Positions 8,684 to 19,522 of a stretch of DNA of 64,000 nucleotides are shown here, piece after piece. How positions within the stretch are numbered: the stretch's first letter is position 1; every line of letters starts with the position of its first letter. Origin of the DNA: Pseudotabrizicola algicola (GTDB lineage Bacteria > Pseudomonadota > Alphaproteobacteria > Rhodobacterales > Rhodobacteraceae). A program made the translations under genes and the position numbers. Below the pieces are notes generated by a model. It was not told the origin of the DNA. It saw only the letters and a program-made list of their open reading frames with translations, and ran no database searches. The DNA is taken from positions 447,129 to 511,128 of the forward strand of contig NZ_JAAIKE010000003.1 in NCBI RefSeq assembly GCF_010915705.1. Reading direction: 5' to 3'.

Positions 8684-9217
8684 ATGTCTCGTATCGGCAA
8701 GAAGCCCGTCTCTCTGGTCAAAGGCGTCTCGGCGTCCGTGTCCGGCCAGACCATCGAAGTGAAGGGGCCGAAAGGCACCCGCAGCTTTACCGCAACCGAC
8801 GATGTGACCATCACCGTTGACGGCGAAGAGATCAAGGTGACGCCGCGCGGCACCTCGAAGCGCGCCCGTCAGCAGTGGGGCATGGCCCGTTCGATGGTCG
8901 AGAACCTGGTGACGGGTGTTTCGACCGGGTTCAAGAAAGAGCTCGAGATTCAGGGCGTTGGTTACCGTGCTGCGGTTGCCGGCAATGTTCTGAAGCTGTC
9001 GCTCGGCTATAGCCACGAAGTCAACTTCGCCGTTCCGGCGGGCGTCACCGTGACGTCTCCGAAGCAAACCGAAATCGTTGTGGAAGGCATCGACCAGCAG
9101 CTTGTTGGTCAGGTGGCAGCAAACATCCGCGAATGGCGCAAGCCCGAGCCCTACAAGGGCAAGGGCATCCGCTACAAGGATGAATACATCTTCCGCAAAG
9201 AAGGTAAGAAGAAGTAA
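8684..9217 (+). CDS. rplF: 50S ribosomal protein L6
   Basis: L6, 177 residues, near the GTPase-associated centre. It starts [16 protein letters not shown], and the C-terminal signature [17 protein letters not shown] is intact. A longer in-frame reading from 8531 only extends through rpsH in another frame and is not used. The GAGGAGG ribosome-binding sequence stands 6 bp before the ATG at 8684. Confidence 0.98.
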   Translation: MSRIGKKPVSLVKGVSASVSGQTIEVKGPKGTRSFTATDDVTITVDGEEIKVTPRGTSKRARQQWGMARSMVENLVTGVSTGFKKELEIQGVGYRAAVAGNVLKLSLGYSHEVNFAVPAGVTVTSPKQTEIVVEGIDQQLVGQVAANIREWRKPEPYKGKGIRYKDEYIFRKEGKKK

Positions 9218-9227
9218 GGGTGGCAAA

Positions 9228-9587
9228 ATGGCTTTGAACAAAAGAGAGCTGTTCCTCAAGCGCCGCCTGCGCGTCCGGAACAAAATCAAGGCGATGGCAA
9301 ACGGGCGCATGCGTCTGTCGGTTCATCGTTCGTCCAAGAACATCAGTGTCCAGCTGATCGACGACGTGAAGGGCGTGACCGTTGCGTCCGCTTCCACGCT
9401 CGAGAAGGATCTGGGCCTGATCGGCAAGAACAACGTCGAGGCTGCGGCCAAAATCGGCGCCACGATTGCCGAGCGGGCGAAGAAGGCCGGGGTCGAAGAC
9501 GTCTACTTCGATCGTGGTGGTTTCCTCTTTCACGGGAAGATCAAGGCTTTGGCCGATGCTGCCCGTGAAGGCGGCCTGAAGTTCTGA
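9228..9587 (+). CDS. rplR: 50S ribosomal protein L18
   Basis: L18, 119 residues, binds 5S rRNA. It starts [20 protein letters not shown] and includes the family segment [18 protein letters not shown] and the C-terminal [21 protein letters not shown]. The ATG at 9228 follows a TAAGGGTGG sequence. It lies 10 bp after rplF. Confidence 0.98.
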   Translation: MALNKRELFLKRRLRVRNKIKAMANGRMRLSVHRSSKNISVQLIDDVKGVTVASASTLEKDLGLIGKNNVEAAAKIGATIAERAKKAGVEDVYFDRGGFLFHGKIKALADAAREGGLKF

Positions 9588-9598
9588 GGAGTTTGGAT

Positions 9599-10168
9599 AT
9601 GGCAGAACGTGAAAACCGGGGCCGTCGCGACGATCGTCGTCAGGAAACCCGTGAGGAAACGCCCGAGTTCGCAGACCGTCTGGTCGCGATCAACCGTGTT
9701 TCGAAAACCGTGAAGGGCGGCAAGCGCTTTGGCTTTGCAGCACTCGTCGTGGTCGGCGACCAGCGTGGTCGTGTCGGCTTCGGCAAGGGCAAGGCCAAGG
9801 AAGTGCCGGAGGCGATCCGCAAGGCAACGGAACAGGCCAAGCGCCAGATGATCCGCGTGCCGCTGAAGGACAGCCGCACCCTGCACCACGACATGGAAGG
9901 CCGCCACGGCGCCGGAAAAGTCGTGATGCGGACGGCCGTTGCGGGGACCGGGATCATCGCCGGTGGTCCGATGCGCGCCGTGTTCGAGATGCTGGGGATC
10001 CAGGACGTTGTTGCGAAGTCGATCGGCTCGCAGAACCCCTACAACATGATCCGCGCCACCATCGACGGCCTGAAAGCAGAGACCTCGCCCCGCCAGGTGG
10101 CCGCACGTCGCGGCAAGAAGGTGGCCGAGATCCTGAAGAAGCCCGAAGCTGAAGTGCAGGAGGCTTGA
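9599..10168 (+). CDS. rpsE: 30S ribosomal protein S5
   Basis: S5, 189 residues, affects decoding accuracy and mRNA unwinding at the entry site. The double-stranded-RNA-binding segment [20 protein letters not shown] and the later [19 protein letters not shown] are intact. An upstream TTG at 9593 is possible, but the ATG at 9599 has GAGGAG 8 bp upstream and gives the family N-terminus [10 protein letters not shown]. Confidence 0.98.
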   Translation: MAERENRGRRDDRRQETREETPEFADRLVAINRVSKTVKGGKRFGFAALVVVGDQRGRVGFGKGKAKEVPEAIRKATEQAKRQMIRVPLKDSRTLHHDMEGRHGAGKVVMRTAVAGTGIIAGGPMRAVFEMLGIQDVVAKSIGSQNPYNMIRATIDGLKAETSPRQVAARRGKKVAEILKKPEAEVQEA

Positions 10169-10170
10169 TC

Positions 10171-10365
10171 ATGGCTGACAAGAAAACCATCGTTGTGCAG
10201 CAGGTGGCTTCCGCCGCCCGCCGCCCGGCCGTCCAGACCGCGACCCTGAAGGGTCTGGGCCTGAACAAGATGAACCGCACCCGCGAACTGGAAGACACGC
10301 CTTCCGTGCGCGGCATGGTCAACAAGATCCCGCATCTTGTGAAGATCATCGAAGAGCGCGGCTGA
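10171..10365 (+). CDS. rpmD: 50S ribosomal protein L30
   Basis: L30, 64 residues. The segment [20 protein letters not shown] and the end [17 protein letters not shown] match the family; the N-terminal [20 protein letters not shown] is somewhat longer than in E. coli, as in other Rhodobacteraceae. An in-frame TTG at 10165 is not preferred over the ATG at 10171, which has CAGGAGG upstream. rplO normally follows at once; here an 848-bp insertion intervenes. Confidence 0.97.
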   Translation: MADKKTIVVQQVASAARRPAVQTATLKGLGLNKMNRTRELEDTPSVRGMVNKIPHLVKIIEERG

Positions 10366-10373
10366 CCGCTTGT

Positions 10374-10401
10374 GTAAGGTGCGTGCGAGCACGCACCCTA
10401 C
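10374..10401 (+). repeat. REP-like palindrome, copy 2
   Basis: GTAAGGTGCGTGC, loop GA, GCACGCACCCTAC. It differs from copy 1 by a single base (A for G at position 4 of the left arm), which leaves one mismatch in the stem. It lies 8 bp after the rpmD stop and 10 bp before a terminator, the same layout as copy 1. Confidence 0.93.
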
Positions 10402-10411
10402 GCTTTATCCT

Positions 10412-10446
10412 GCGCCCCGGGGGAAACCTCGGGGCGTTTGCTTTTG
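10412..10446 (+). terminator. Terminator after rpmD
   Basis: CGCCCCG pairs with CGGGGCG, extended by an inner GG/CC step around a GAAA loop, followed by TTTGCTTTTGCG. It is probably the end of the spc-operon transcript. Confidence 0.7.
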
Positions 10447-10521
10447 CGCGCGGCGCGTTTACCACGCTCTAAGTGCCGGTCACGAGTATATTCCGCAGTT
10501 TTTCGCCTGTGGGGTTTACAG

Positions 10522-11055
10522 ATGCGCGGTTACAGCCTGACGTCCGACGATGTGGTGGCGGCGACGATGGGACGGTGGGATGACTTTGCCGCCGAGAATG
10601 ACGGGGCGGGCGCCATGGCTCATGCGGTCATCGGGCGGCCCTTGTTCGAGATGGTGGCGGGGCCGGCAACGGTCCGGTTTCTTGAACAGACCTTCTACAA
10701 CAGCCGCCGCGGGCAAACCGTGACCGGCTTGCTCTACCGGTGCGACAGCCCCGTGCAGGAGCGCCTGTTCGTGATGCAGGTTGTCCCGCTGGAGCGCGGA
10801 GGGCTGCAGGTGCTGCACCGCCAGATCCGCTGCCGCCCCTTGCGTCCGTTGCCGCTCTGCGCGCTCGGGCATCTGCGCTATCTGCGGTGCAGCCAGTGCC
10901 TGAGCTGCAATTTCGGCGGGCCTTGGGTCGAAGGGCGGCGCTTTCAGTTGCCAAGCGGGGCGATGGCCGAAGATGCGGTGTGTCCGGCCTGCCGTGCCGC
11001 TGCCTTTGTGGCCGAGCCGGAGGGGCAGGGGCTGCGTCCGCAGCACTGCGGTTAG
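10522..11055 (+). CDS. PAS-like protein with C-terminal zinc-ribbon cysteines
   Basis: A 177-residue protein of unknown role. Residues 17-103 ([52 protein letters not shown]) resemble a family of short PAS-like sensor domains that I recognise by pattern only. The C-terminal third carries CSQC, CLSC-like and CPAC motifs (Cys123, 126, 129 and Cys154, 157), which suggests bound zinc or another metal. It is placed between rpmD and rplO, has a poor ribosome-binding site (GTGGGG) and follows a terminator, so it probably has its own promoter. The start at ATG 10522 fits the domain better than the upstream possibility at 10438, which overlaps the terminator. Confidence 0.75.
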   Translation: MRGYSLTSDDVVAATMGRWDDFAAENDGAGAMAHAVIGRPLFEMVAGPATVRFLEQTFYNSRRGQTVTGLLYRCDSPVQERLFVMQVVPLERGGLQVLHRQIRCRPLRPLPLCALGHLRYLRCSQCLSCNFGGPWVEGRRFQLPSGAMAEDAVCPACRAAAFVAEPEGQGLRPQHCG

Positions 11056-11096
11056 GCCTGTGGACCCGGGGCGGCTGGCGTGGCCTCTTGCGTAAC

Positions 11097-11121
11097 GGGG
11101 GCGCAGGCCCTATACGCCCCC
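11097..11121 (+). promoter_or_regulatory. Stem-loop in the rplO leader
   Basis: GGGGGCG pairs with CGCCCCC (7 bp, 11-nt loop) in the 158-bp spacer before rplO. There is no T-tract. It could be a leader structure of the rplO-secY-adk unit; role unknown. Confidence 0.4.
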
Positions 11122-11213
11122 GGTGGCCCTCTGCGGGTCATGGAATCAACAAGAAATGCCGTGTTGTCCCTTCCCGTCGCAGGCGGGGACGTTCCGGCGA
11201 TGGAGAGTGCGAC

Positions 11214-11684
11214 ATGAAACTGAATGAACTTCGTGACAATGACGGTGCAGCCCGCAAGCAGAAGCGTGTGGCGCGCGGTCCCGGTTCGGGCAAGGGCAAG
11301 ACCGCCGGCCGTGGTATCAAGGGCCAGAAATCGCGTTCCGGCGTGGCGCTCGGTGGCTATGAAGGCGGCCAGATGCCGCTCTATCGCCGCCTGCCCAAGC
11401 GCGGCTTCAACAAGCCGAACCGCAAGGAATTCGCGGTCATCAACCTTGGCCTGATCGAGAAATTCATCGCCGCGGGCAAGCTGGACATCAAGGCAGAGCT
11501 GAACGAAGACGCTCTGGTTGCTGCCGGCCTGACCAACCACAAGCGTGATGGCATCCGCATCCTGAACAAGGGCGAGATCAAATCCGCTGTGAAACTGGTC
11601 GTGTCGGGCGCCTCGGCTGCGGCGGTCGAAGCCGTGAAAGCTGCGGGCGGGTCGATCACCCTTCCGGCGGCAGTGGCTGAGTAA
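11214..11684 (+). CDS. rplO: 50S ribosomal protein L15
   Basis: L15, 156 residues, a late assembly protein of the 50S subunit. It starts [26 protein letters not shown]-like and has the family signature [16 protein letters not shown] plus [19 protein letters not shown]. The ATG at 11214 has GGAGAGTGCGAC upstream. It leads the rplO-secY-adk unit. Confidence 0.98.
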   Translation: MKLNELRDNDGAARKQKRVARGPGSGKGKTAGRGIKGQKSRSGVALGGYEGGQMPLYRRLPKRGFNKPNRKEFAVINLGLIEKFIAAGKLDIKAELNEDALVAAGLTNHKRDGIRILNKGEIKSAVKLVVSGASAAAVEAVKAAGGSITLPAAVAE

Positions 11685-11740
11685 GCCAAATAGGAGTTGT
11701 GAGCGGGCGTCAGACCGCTTACATCACCTTTAGTTTTCCC

Positions 11741-11776
11741 GCGCCGCCGACCGGAGAACGGTTTGGCGGCGCTGTC
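11741..11776 (+). terminator. Hairpin between rplO and secY
   Basis: GCGCCGCC pairs with GGCGGCGC, with an inner ACCG/CGGT step around GAGAA. Only TGTCTTTG follows, so it is a partial terminator or attenuator that may tune secY relative to rplO. Confidence 0.5.
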
Positions 11777-11793
11777 TTTGAAAGAGACCGGAT

Positions 11794-13152
<1,359 letters not shown>

Positions 13153-13155
13153 CCT

Positions 13156-13740
13156 ATGGCAAACATCATTCTTCTGGGGCCTCCGGGGGCCGGCAAGGGC
13201 ACGCAGGCAAAGCGTCTGGTTGACGAGCGTGGCATGGTTCAACTGTCAACCGGCGACATGCTGCGCGAGGCCAAGACCAGCGGCACCGAAATGGGCCGCA
13301 AGGTTGCCGAGGTGATGGAACGCGGCGCGCTGGTGACCGACGAGATCGTCATCGGCCTGATCGCGGAAAAGCTGGAGCAGGGCGCAGCAGGGGGCTTCAT
13401 CTTCGACGGCTTCCCGCGCACCTTGCCGCAGGCCGATGCCCTTGGCGCGCTTCTGGCGCAAAAGGGGCTCAAGCTCGATGCGGCCATCGAACTGGTGGTG
13501 GATGATGCGGCGCTGGTGGGCCGGATCGTCAAGCGCGCCGAAGAGGCCCGCGCCGCCGGGCAACCCGTGCGCGCCGATGACACGCCAGAGGTGTTCGAGG
13601 TGCGGCTGCGCGCCTATTACAAGAACACCGCGCCGCTTACCGGATACTATTATGCCAAGGGCGATCTGGCGACGGTGGACGGGCTGGCCGAGATGGATGC
13701 CGTGGCCGCCGCCATCGCGAAAATTCTTGACAAACCGTAA
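13156..13740 (+). CDS. adk: Adenylate kinase, short form
   Basis: Adenylate kinase interconverts ATP + AMP and 2 ADP. It has the P-loop GPPGAGKGT (residues 8-16), the AMP-site segments STGDMLRE and GFPRTLPQA, and only a short segment ([16 protein letters not shown]) where long-form enzymes have a full LID domain. Hence 194 rather than about 215 residues. There is no zinc-binding Cys cluster. It sits 3 bp after secY and is surely co-transcribed. Confidence 0.96.
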   Translation: MANIILLGPPGAGKGTQAKRLVDERGMVQLSTGDMLREAKTSGTEMGRKVAEVMERGALVTDEIVIGLIAEKLEQGAAGGFIFDGFPRTLPQADALGALLAQKGLKLDAAIELVVDDAALVGRIVKRAEEARAAGQPVRADDTPEVFEVRLRAYYKNTAPLTGYYYAKGDLATVDGLAEMDAVAAAIAKILDKP

Positions 13741-13757
13741 AATCATCGCCGTCTCCC

Positions 13758-13786
13758 TTGACGGGCGCGGCGAATGACCATAAAGC
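13758..13786 (+). promoter_or_regulatory. Candidate promoter for rpsM-rpsK
   Basis: TTGACG (13758-13763), 17 bp, TAAAGC (13781-13786). The same TTGAC(T/G)-17-TAAAG layout is seen before rpmH in this window. It lies before the hairpin at 13794, so some attenuation is possible. Confidence 0.4.
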
Positions 13787-13793
13787 ACAGCGT

Positions 13794-13822
13794 CCCGGCA
13801 TGGAATCGTGCCGGGGTTTCCC
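13794..13822 (+). terminator. Hairpin after adk
   Basis: CCCGGCA pairs with TGCCGGG (7 bp, 8-nt loop), followed by GTTTCCCATTTT. It may terminate the secY-adk transcript, although the T-run is broken. Confidence 0.5.
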
Positions 13823-13917
13823 ATTTTCGGGAAGAGCGTCATCGGGCATAGGAACCGGTGGAGTTGTGAAAAAAGGTTCTGGCACGACGGAACCGCAACC
13901 AAGAAAAGGACTCACGT

Positions 13918-14286
13918 TTGGCACGTATTGCTGGCGTTAACATCCCGACCCAGAAACGGGTTCCGATCGCCCTGACCTACATCACCGGAATTGGCCCCGC
14001 AAACGCCGAAGCCGTTTGCGCTGCTCTGAACATCGACCGCGCCCGCCGCGTCAACGAACTCTCGGATGCCGAAGTGCTGGCGATCCGCGAATTCATCGAC
14101 GCGAACTTCACCGTCGAAGGTGACCTGCGCCGCGAAGTCTCGATGAACATCAAGCGCCTGATGGACCTTGGCTGCTATCGCGGCCTGCGTCACCGCAAGG
14201 GCCTGCCGGTCCGCGGTCAGCGCACCCATACCAATGCTCGCACCCGCAAGGGCCCCGCAAAAGCCATCGCTGGCAAGAAGAAGTAA
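13918..14286 (+). CDS. rpsM: 30S ribosomal protein S13, TTG start
   Basis: S13, 122 residues, contacts S19 and forms intersubunit bridges in the 30S head. It reads [20 protein letters not shown] and ends [21 protein letters not shown]-like, both conserved. The codon at the family start is TTG; no ATG is available nearby. An AGAAAAGGA ribosome-binding sequence lies 7-8 bp upstream, which supports the TTG. First gene of the alpha unit rpsM-rpsK. Confidence 0.96.
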   Translation: MARIAGVNIPTQKRVPIALTYITGIGPANAEAVCAALNIDRARRVNELSDAEVLAIREFIDANFTVEGDLRREVSMNIKRLMDLGCYRGLRHRKGLPVRGQRTHTNARTRKGPAKAIAGKKK

Positions 14287-14301
14287 GGGGAGCAGACCGA
14301 T

Positions 14302-14697
14302 ATGGCACGCGATACCAAAACCGCCCGCACCAAGAGAAAAGAGCGCAAGAACATCGCCGCTGGCGTGGTTCATGTGAACTCCTCGTTCAACAACACCAAG
14401 ATCCTGATCTCCGACGTTCAGGGCAATGCGATCTCGTGGTCGTCCTCGGGCACCATGGGCTTCAAGGGGTCGCGCAAGTCGACGCCCTATGCCGCACAGA
14501 TGGCTGCCGAAGACGCCGCCCGCAAGGCCCAGGAACATGGCATGAAGACCGTTGAGGTCGAAGTGCAGGGTCCGGGTTCGGGCCGTGAATCGGCGCTGCG
14601 CGCGCTGGCGGCTGTTGGCCTGAACATCACCTCGATCCGCGACGTGACCCCGCTGGCGCACAACGGCTGCCGCCCGCCCAAGCGTCGTCGCGTCTGA
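14302..14697 (+). CDS. rpsK: 30S ribosomal protein S11
   Basis: S11, 131 residues, on the platform of the 30S subunit near the mRNA exit. It contains [16 protein letters not shown] and the C-terminal [21 protein letters not shown]-like signature and KRRRV tail. It follows rpsM by 15 bp with an AGGGGAG ribosome-binding sequence. A terminator follows directly. Confidence 0.98.
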   Translation: MARDTKTARTKRKERKNIAAGVVHVNSSFNNTKILISDVQGNAISWSSSGTMGFKGSRKSTPYAAQMAAEDAARKAQEHGMKTVEVEVQGPGSGRESALRALAAVGLNITSIRDVTPLAHNGCRPPKRRRV

Positions 14698-14712
14698 TCT
14701 TCACTCATATTG

Positions 14713-14752
14713 TCGGGCCGTGCGGTATCGCACGGCCCGATTTCGGCATTTT
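14713..14752 (+). terminator. Intrinsic terminator after rpsK
   Basis: TCGGGCCGTGC pairs with GCACGGCCCGA (11 bp, 6-nt loop), then TTTCGGCATTTT. A strong stem with a moderate T-tract; rpoA probably has its own promoter, for example TTGCTG (14776-14781), 17 bp, AAGAAT (14799-14804). Confidence 0.75.
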
Positions 14753-14816
14753 CGGACCCTCGGGCGTCCCACCGCTTGCTGGACATGGGCAATGGGACAA
14801 GAATGGAGGCGACAGC

Positions 14817-15833
14817 ATGATCCATAAGAACTGGCAAGAACTGATCAAACCGACGCAACTGGTTGTGAAACCGGGCGCAGATGCGGGCCGTGTGGCCACG
14901 GTCATCGCCGAACCGCTGGAGCGCGGTTTTGGTCTGACGCTGGGCAACGCCCTGCGCCGCGTGCTGATGTCGTCGCTGCAAGGCGCGGCGATCACCTCGG
15001 TGCAGATCGACAACGTGCTGCACGAATTCTCCAGCGTGGCTGGCGTGCGCGAAGACGTGACCGACATCGTGCTGAACCTGAAAGGCGTGTCCATCAAGAT
15101 GGACGTCGAGGGGCCGAAGCGCCTGTCGATCTCGGCCAAGGGGCCGGGCGTTGTCACGGCGGCAGACATCTCGGAATCGAACGGGATCGAGATCCTGAAC
15201 CGCGAACATGTGATCTGCCACCTCGACGATGGCGCCGACGTGTTCATGGAACTGACCGTGAACACCGGCAAGGGCTATGTCTCGGCCGACAAGAACCGTC
15301 CGGAAGATGCGCCCATCGGGCTGATCCCGATCGATGCGATCTATTCGCCGGTCAAGAAGGTCAGCTACGAAGTGCAGCCGACCCGCGAAGGTCAGGTGCT
15401 GGACTATGACAAGCTGACGATGAAGGTGGAAACCGACGGCAGCCTGACGCCGGATGATGCCGTGGCCTATGCCGCGCGGATTCTGCAGGACCAGCTGTCG
15501 ATCTTCGTCAACTTCGACGAGCCGGAATCGGCGAAACTGGGCGAAGTCGACGCAGGGCTGGAGTTCAACCCGCTGCTTCTCAAGAAGGTGGACGAGCTGG
15601 AGCTTTCGGTGCGTTCGGCCAACTGCCTGAAGAACGACAACATCGTCTACATCGGCGATCTGATCCAGAAAACCGAAGCCGAGATGCTGCGCACCCCGAA
15701 CTTCGGCCGCAAGTCCCTGAACGAGATCAAGGAAGTGCTGTCGGGCATGGGTCTGCATCTGGGCATGGAAGTCGAAGACTGGCCGCCAGAGAACATCGAG
15801 GATCTGGCCAAGCGCTTCGAAGACCAGTTCTGA
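14817..15833 (+). CDS. rpoA: RNA polymerase alpha subunit
   Basis: The alpha subunit, 338 residues, dimerises to nucleate RNA polymerase assembly. The N-terminal domain carries [17 protein letters not shown]-type sequence (residues 41-57). The C-terminal domain, which contacts UP elements and activators, starts near residue 255 with [19 protein letters not shown] and [21 protein letters not shown] lies 7 bp before the ATG. It is followed by a REP-like palindrome and rplQ. Confidence 0.98.
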   Translation: MIHKNWQELIKPTQLVVKPGADAGRVATVIAEPLERGFGLTLGNALRRVLMSSLQGAAITSVQIDNVLHEFSSVAGVREDVTDIVLNLKGVSIKMDVEGPKRLSISAKGPGVVTAADISESNGIEILNREHVICHLDDGADVFMELTVNTGKGYVSADKNRPEDAPIGLIPIDAIYSPVKKVSYEVQPTREGQVLDYDKLTMKVETDGSLTPDDAVAYAARILQDQLSIFVNFDEPESAKLGEVDAGLEFNPLLLKKVDELELSVRSANCLKNDNIVYIGDLIQKTEAEMLRTPNFGRKSLNEIKEVLSGMGLHLGMEVEDWPPENIEDLAKRFEDQF

Positions 15834-15864
15834 GATCAAGGGGGGCTGCCCCCGCAAGGCTTTC

Positions 15865-15892
15865 GTAGGGTGCGTGCAAGCACGCACCCTAC
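15865..15892 (+). repeat. REP-like palindrome, copy 3
   Basis: Arms identical to copy 1 (GTAGGGTGCGTGC / GCACGCACCCTAC) with loop AA instead of GA. A second small hairpin (CCCGG-ACCG-CCGGG, 15901-15914) follows 8 bp later, but with no T-tract. Confidence 0.95.
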
Positions 15893-16000
15893 ACCAGATG
15901 CCCGGACCGCCGGGGAAAACACGGGCAACACGCCCCAAGGTGAGTGCGGCGGCACGTAGGCCGCACCGGACAAAGCAAAACACGCGAGACGGAGATTCCC

Positions 16001-16414
16001 ATGCGTCACTCTAACGGCTACCGCAAACTGAACCGCACCCATGAACACCGCAAGGCGATGTTCGCAAACATGGCCGGTTCGCTGATCGAGCACGAGCAGA
16101 TCAAGACCACCTTGCCGAAGGCAAAGGAACTGCGCCCGATCATCGAAAAGCTGATCACGCTGGCCAAGCGCGGCGACCTGCACGCCCGTCGTCAGGCCCA
16201 TGCCCAGCTCAAGCAAGACATCCACACCGCGCGCCTGTTCGAGATCCTCGGGCCGCGCTACAAGGACCGCGCCGGCGGCTATGTGCGCGTGCTGAAGGCA
16301 GGCTTCCGCTATGGCGACATGGCTCCGATGGCGATCATCGAGTTCGTCGATCGTGACCCGAACGCCAAGGGCGCCGCAGACCACGCCCGCACCGAGGCTG
16401 CCGAGGCGGAATAA
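16001..16414 (+). CDS. rplQ: 50S ribosomal protein L17
   Basis: L17, 137 residues, near the tunnel exit. It opens [20 protein letters not shown] and has the [21 protein letters not shown] segment. An upstream in-frame ATG at 15944 would add non-conserved residues; GGAG stands 7 bp before the ATG at 16001. The C-terminus is a short acidic tail. Last gene of the ribosomal cluster. Confidence 0.98.
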   Translation: MRHSNGYRKLNRTHEHRKAMFANMAGSLIEHEQIKTTLPKAKELRPIIEKLITLAKRGDLHARRQAHAQLKQDIHTARLFEILGPRYKDRAGGYVRVLKAGFRYGDMAPMAIIEFVDRDPNAKGAADHARTEAAEAE

Positions 16415-16441
16415 GCCTTTCGGCCACCGGCCCGTTACCGC

Positions 16442-16475
16442 AAAGCCCGCCCTTGGCAACAGGGGCGGGCTTTGT
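16442..16475 (+). terminator. Intrinsic terminator after rplQ
   Basis: AAAGCCCGCCC pairs with GGGCGGGCTTT (11 bp, about 10-nt loop). It closes the ribosomal cluster. Confidence 0.8.
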
Positions 16476-16618
16476 CATCTCTGCCCGCCGCCAAACGACT
16501 GCCGCCAAACCCCCGCCTTCCGATAGGCCGGCCTTGCGGGGGCAAGGGCGCCGGGCGGGTGGTTGAATCCCCCGCGCGGCTTGCCATATGCCAAGGCAAA
16601 CCATCCTTGCGAGGTGCC

Positions 16619-17995
16619 ATGCTCCGTCTCGTCACCCTGATCCTGCTTTGCGCCACCCCTCTGGCCGCGCAGACCGATGCCCGCGTTCCCGCATCGCAGG
16701 CCGAAATCAGCCTCAGCTTTGCCCCCGTGGTCAAGGCCACCGCACCCGCCGTGGTGAACATCTATGCCAGCCGCGTGGTGGAAGAGCGCCTGTCGCCCTT
16801 TGCGGGGGACCCGTTCTTTGACCAGTTCTTCAACGGCTTCGGCCAAAGCCAGCCGCGTGTGCAGAACTCGCTCGGCTCGGGCGTGATCGTGTCCTCCGAA
16901 GGCATCGTGGTATCAAACTACCATGTGGTCGGGCAGGCCACAGAAATCCGCGTCGTGCTGAACGACCGCCGCGAATATGCGGCCGAGTTGATCCTTGGCG
17001 ACGAGGAAAGCGATCTGGCGATCCTGCGGCTGCAGGATGCGGCGGACCTGCCCGCGCTCGAATTCCGCAACTCGGACGAGGTGGAGGTGGGCGATCTGGT
17101 GCTGGCCATCGGCAACCCGTTCGGGGTGGGGCAGACCGTGTCTTCGGGCATCGTCTCGGGCCTTGCGCGCAGTTCGGTGGAACTGGGGCGCGGCTATTTC
17201 ATCCAGACCGATGCCGCGATCAACCCCGGCAACTCGGGCGGCGCGCTGGTGGATATGCAGGGGCGTCTGGTGGGGATCAACACGGCGATCCTCACCCGCT
17301 CGGGCGGGTCGAACGGCATCGGCTTTGCGATTCCGGCCAATCTGGTGCAGACCGTGGTGGCGCAGGCCGAGGCCGGTGGCGCGCGGTTCGAACGGCCTTG
17401 GGCGGGTGTGCAGGGGCAGGCGATGGATGCGGGGCTGGCGGCGGCCATGAACCTTGCCCGCCCCGATGGCGTGCTTCTTGTCGATCTGCACCCCGAAAGC
17501 CCCTTTGCCGCAGCGGGGCTGCGCGCAGGCGATGTGGTGCTCTCGGTGGCAGGCGCGCCGACCAATACCCCGCAGGAAATGATGTTCCGGCTGGCTGCGC
17601 TGGGTGTCGGGGCGACGGTGCCGGTCACCTATCTGGATGAAGAGGGCACGCAAACGGTCGAGGTCACGCTGATCGCTGCCCCCGAGACGCCCGCGCGCGA
17701 TCCGCTGACCATCACCGAGAACGTCGCCCTGCGCGGGCTGAGCGTGGCGCGCATCAATCCGGCGCTGATTGCCGAGCTTGGTCTTGCGATGGAATCCTCC
17801 GGCGTTGCGGTCACGCAGGTGCGGGATCTGGCGGCGCAGGTGGGCCTGCGCCCCGGCGATGTGCTGCTTGCGATCAACGAACGCCCCGTCACCCTGCCGC
17901 AGGATGTAGCCGAGGCCGCGCGCGAGCCGACGCGCCGCTGGGCCATCGACGTGAACCGTGGCGGCCAGATCGTGCGGCTGCGCTTCCGCCTCTAG
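16619..17995 (+). CDS. Periplasmic serine protease, DegP/DegQ type
   Basis: A 458-residue HtrA-family protease and chaperone of the cell envelope. An N-terminal Sec signal peptide ends near LAAQ (residues 1-18). The catalytic triad is visible: His102 in SNYHVVG, Asp132 in ESDLAIL and Ser206 in NPGNSGGAL. Two PDZ domains follow (about 255-340 and 370-455). The ATG at 16619 gives a proper signal peptide and has GAGGTG upstream; longer readings start inside the terminator region. A TTGAAT-16-CATATG pair at 16563-16590 is a possible promoter. It sits between rplQ and rarA as a single gene. Confidence 0.93.
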   Translation: MLRLVTLILLCATPLAAQTDARVPASQAEISLSFAPVVKATAPAVVNIYASRVVEERLSPFAGDPFFDQFFNGFGQSQPRVQNSLGSGVIVSSEGIVVSNYHVVGQATEIRVVLNDRREYAAELILGDEESDLAILRLQDAADLPALEFRNSDEVEVGDLVLAIGNPFGVGQTVSSGIVSGLARSSVELGRGYFIQTDAAINPGNSGGALVDMQGRLVGINTAILTRSGGSNGIGFAIPANLVQTVVAQAEAGGARFERPWAGVQGQAMDAGLAAAMNLARPDGVLLVDLHPESPFAAAGLRAGDVVLSVAGAPTNTPQEMMFRLAALGVGATVPVTYLDEEGTQTVEVTLIAAPETPARDPLTITENVALRGLSVARINPALIAELGLAMESSGVAVTQVRDLAAQVGLRPGDVLLAINERPVTLPQDVAEAAREPTRRWAIDVNRGGQIVRLRFRL

Positions 17996-18027
17996 CGGAG
18001 GCGGGCCGCTGCGCTTAGGTTGGGGGC

Positions 18028-19341
18028 ATGGCAGACCTGTTCGACACCGCCCCCGCCACCCCCAAAGCCGAAGGCCCTCGGCCCTTGGCCGACCGTCTGC
18101 GCCCGCAAAGCCTGTCGCAGGTGATCGGGCAGGCGCATGTGCTGGGGCCGGAGGGTCCGCTGGGTGCGATGCTGGCCTCGGGCAGCCTGTCCTCGCTGAT
18201 CCTCTGGGGGCCGCCCGGTGTGGGCAAGACCACCATCGCGCGGCTGCTGGCGGATGAGACCGATCTGGCCTTCGTGCAGATTTCGGCAATCTTCACCGGC
18301 GTGCCGGAGTTGCGCAAGGTGTTCGAGGCGGCCCGCATCCGGCGGCAGAACGGGCAGGGGACGCTGCTGTTCGTCGACGAAATCCACCGCTTCAACAAGG
18401 CGCAGCAGGACGGCTTCCTGCCGCATATGGAGGATGGCACCATCCTTCTGGTCGGGGCCACCACGGAAAACCCCAGTTTCGAGTTGAACGCTGCCTTGCT
18501 CAGCCGCGCGCAGGTGATCGTGCTGGAACGGCTCGGCCTTGCCGATCTGGAACGCATGATGCAGCGGGCCGAGATGGAACTGGCGCGCAATCTGCCCTTG
18601 ACCGGCGAAGCGCGCGAGGCGCTGCTGGAAATGGCCGATGGCGACGGGCGGGCGCTCCTGAACCTGATCGAGCAGGTCGCGGCATGGCGGCTGGCGCGTC
18701 CGATCGACAAGGCGCAACTGGCTACCCGCCTGATGCGCCGCGCCGCGAAATACGACAAGTCGGGCGAGGAACATTACAACCTGATCTCGGCGCTGCACAA
18801 ATCGGTGCGGGGCTCCGATCCCGATGCCGCACTCTATTGGTTCGCCCGCATGCTGGAGGGCGGCGAGGACCCGCGCTTTCTGGCCCGCCGCCTGACGCGG
18901 ATGGCGGTGGAAGATGTCTGCCTTGCCGACCCGCAGGCGCAAAGCGTCTGTCTGGACGCGTGGAACACCTATGAACGCCTCGGCAGCCCCGAGGGGGAAC
19001 TCGCGCTGGCCAATGCGGTGGTCTACCTCGCGCTCGCGCCCAAATCCAACGCGGTCTATGTCGCCTACAAGGCCGCGCGGGCAAGCGCGCGCGAGACAGG
19101 CAGCCAGATGCCGCCGCGCCACATCCTGAACGCGCCGACCAAGATGATGAAAGAGATCGGCTATGGTGCGGGTTATGCCTATGACCACGAGGCCGAGGAT
19201 GGCTTTTCGGGGCAGGATTACTTCCCCGAAGGCATGAAGCGCCCGGTGTTCTACCTGCCGCCCGAACGCGGGTTCGAGCGGGAGTTGAAAAAGCGGGTGG
19301 AGTATTTCGCCAAGCTGCGCGCCAAGCGGCAGGGCAGCTGA
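18028..19341 (+). CDS. rarA: Replication-associated recombination AAA+ ATPase RarA
   Basis: RarA/MgsA, 437 residues, acts at stalled replication forks with SSB. It shows Walker A GPPGVGKTT (61-69), Walker B LLFVDEIHRF and sensor segment GATTENPSFELN, then the tetramerisation domain with RRLTRMAVEDVCLADPQA and PPRHILNAPTKMMKE. Length and motifs match the family. It starts 32 bp after the protease gene and may be co-transcribed. Confidence 0.95.
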   Translation: MADLFDTAPATPKAEGPRPLADRLRPQSLSQVIGQAHVLGPEGPLGAMLASGSLSSLILWGPPGVGKTTIARLLADETDLAFVQISAIFTGVPELRKVFEAARIRRQNGQGTLLFVDEIHRFNKAQQDGFLPHMEDGTILLVGATTENPSFELNAALLSRAQVIVLERLGLADLERMMQRAEMELARNLPLTGEAREALLEMADGDGRALLNLIEQVAAWRLARPIDKAQLATRLMRRAAKYDKSGEEHYNLISALHKSVRGSDPDAALYWFARMLEGGEDPRFLARRLTRMAVEDVCLADPQAQSVCLDAWNTYERLGSPEGELALANAVVYLALAPKSNAVYVAYKAARASARETGSQMPPRHILNAPTKMMKEIGYGAGYAYDHEAEDGFSGQDYFPEGMKRPVFYLPPERGFERELKKRVEYFAKLRAKRQGS

Positions 19342-19522
19342 TCGCGCGCTCTTCCGTCCTGATGGACGTCATCGCTTTGGCACCGCAGCCGCCGCGAAGA
19401 GCGCAGGGCTTTGCCCGAGCGATGAGCGCACGTTGACAATTCCGCGCCGGACCCGCAAAGAAACGCTTTGCTTTCCTGCTTGCCGCACATCTGGCGGGCC
19501 TCCCATCTGCAAGGTCTTTGAC

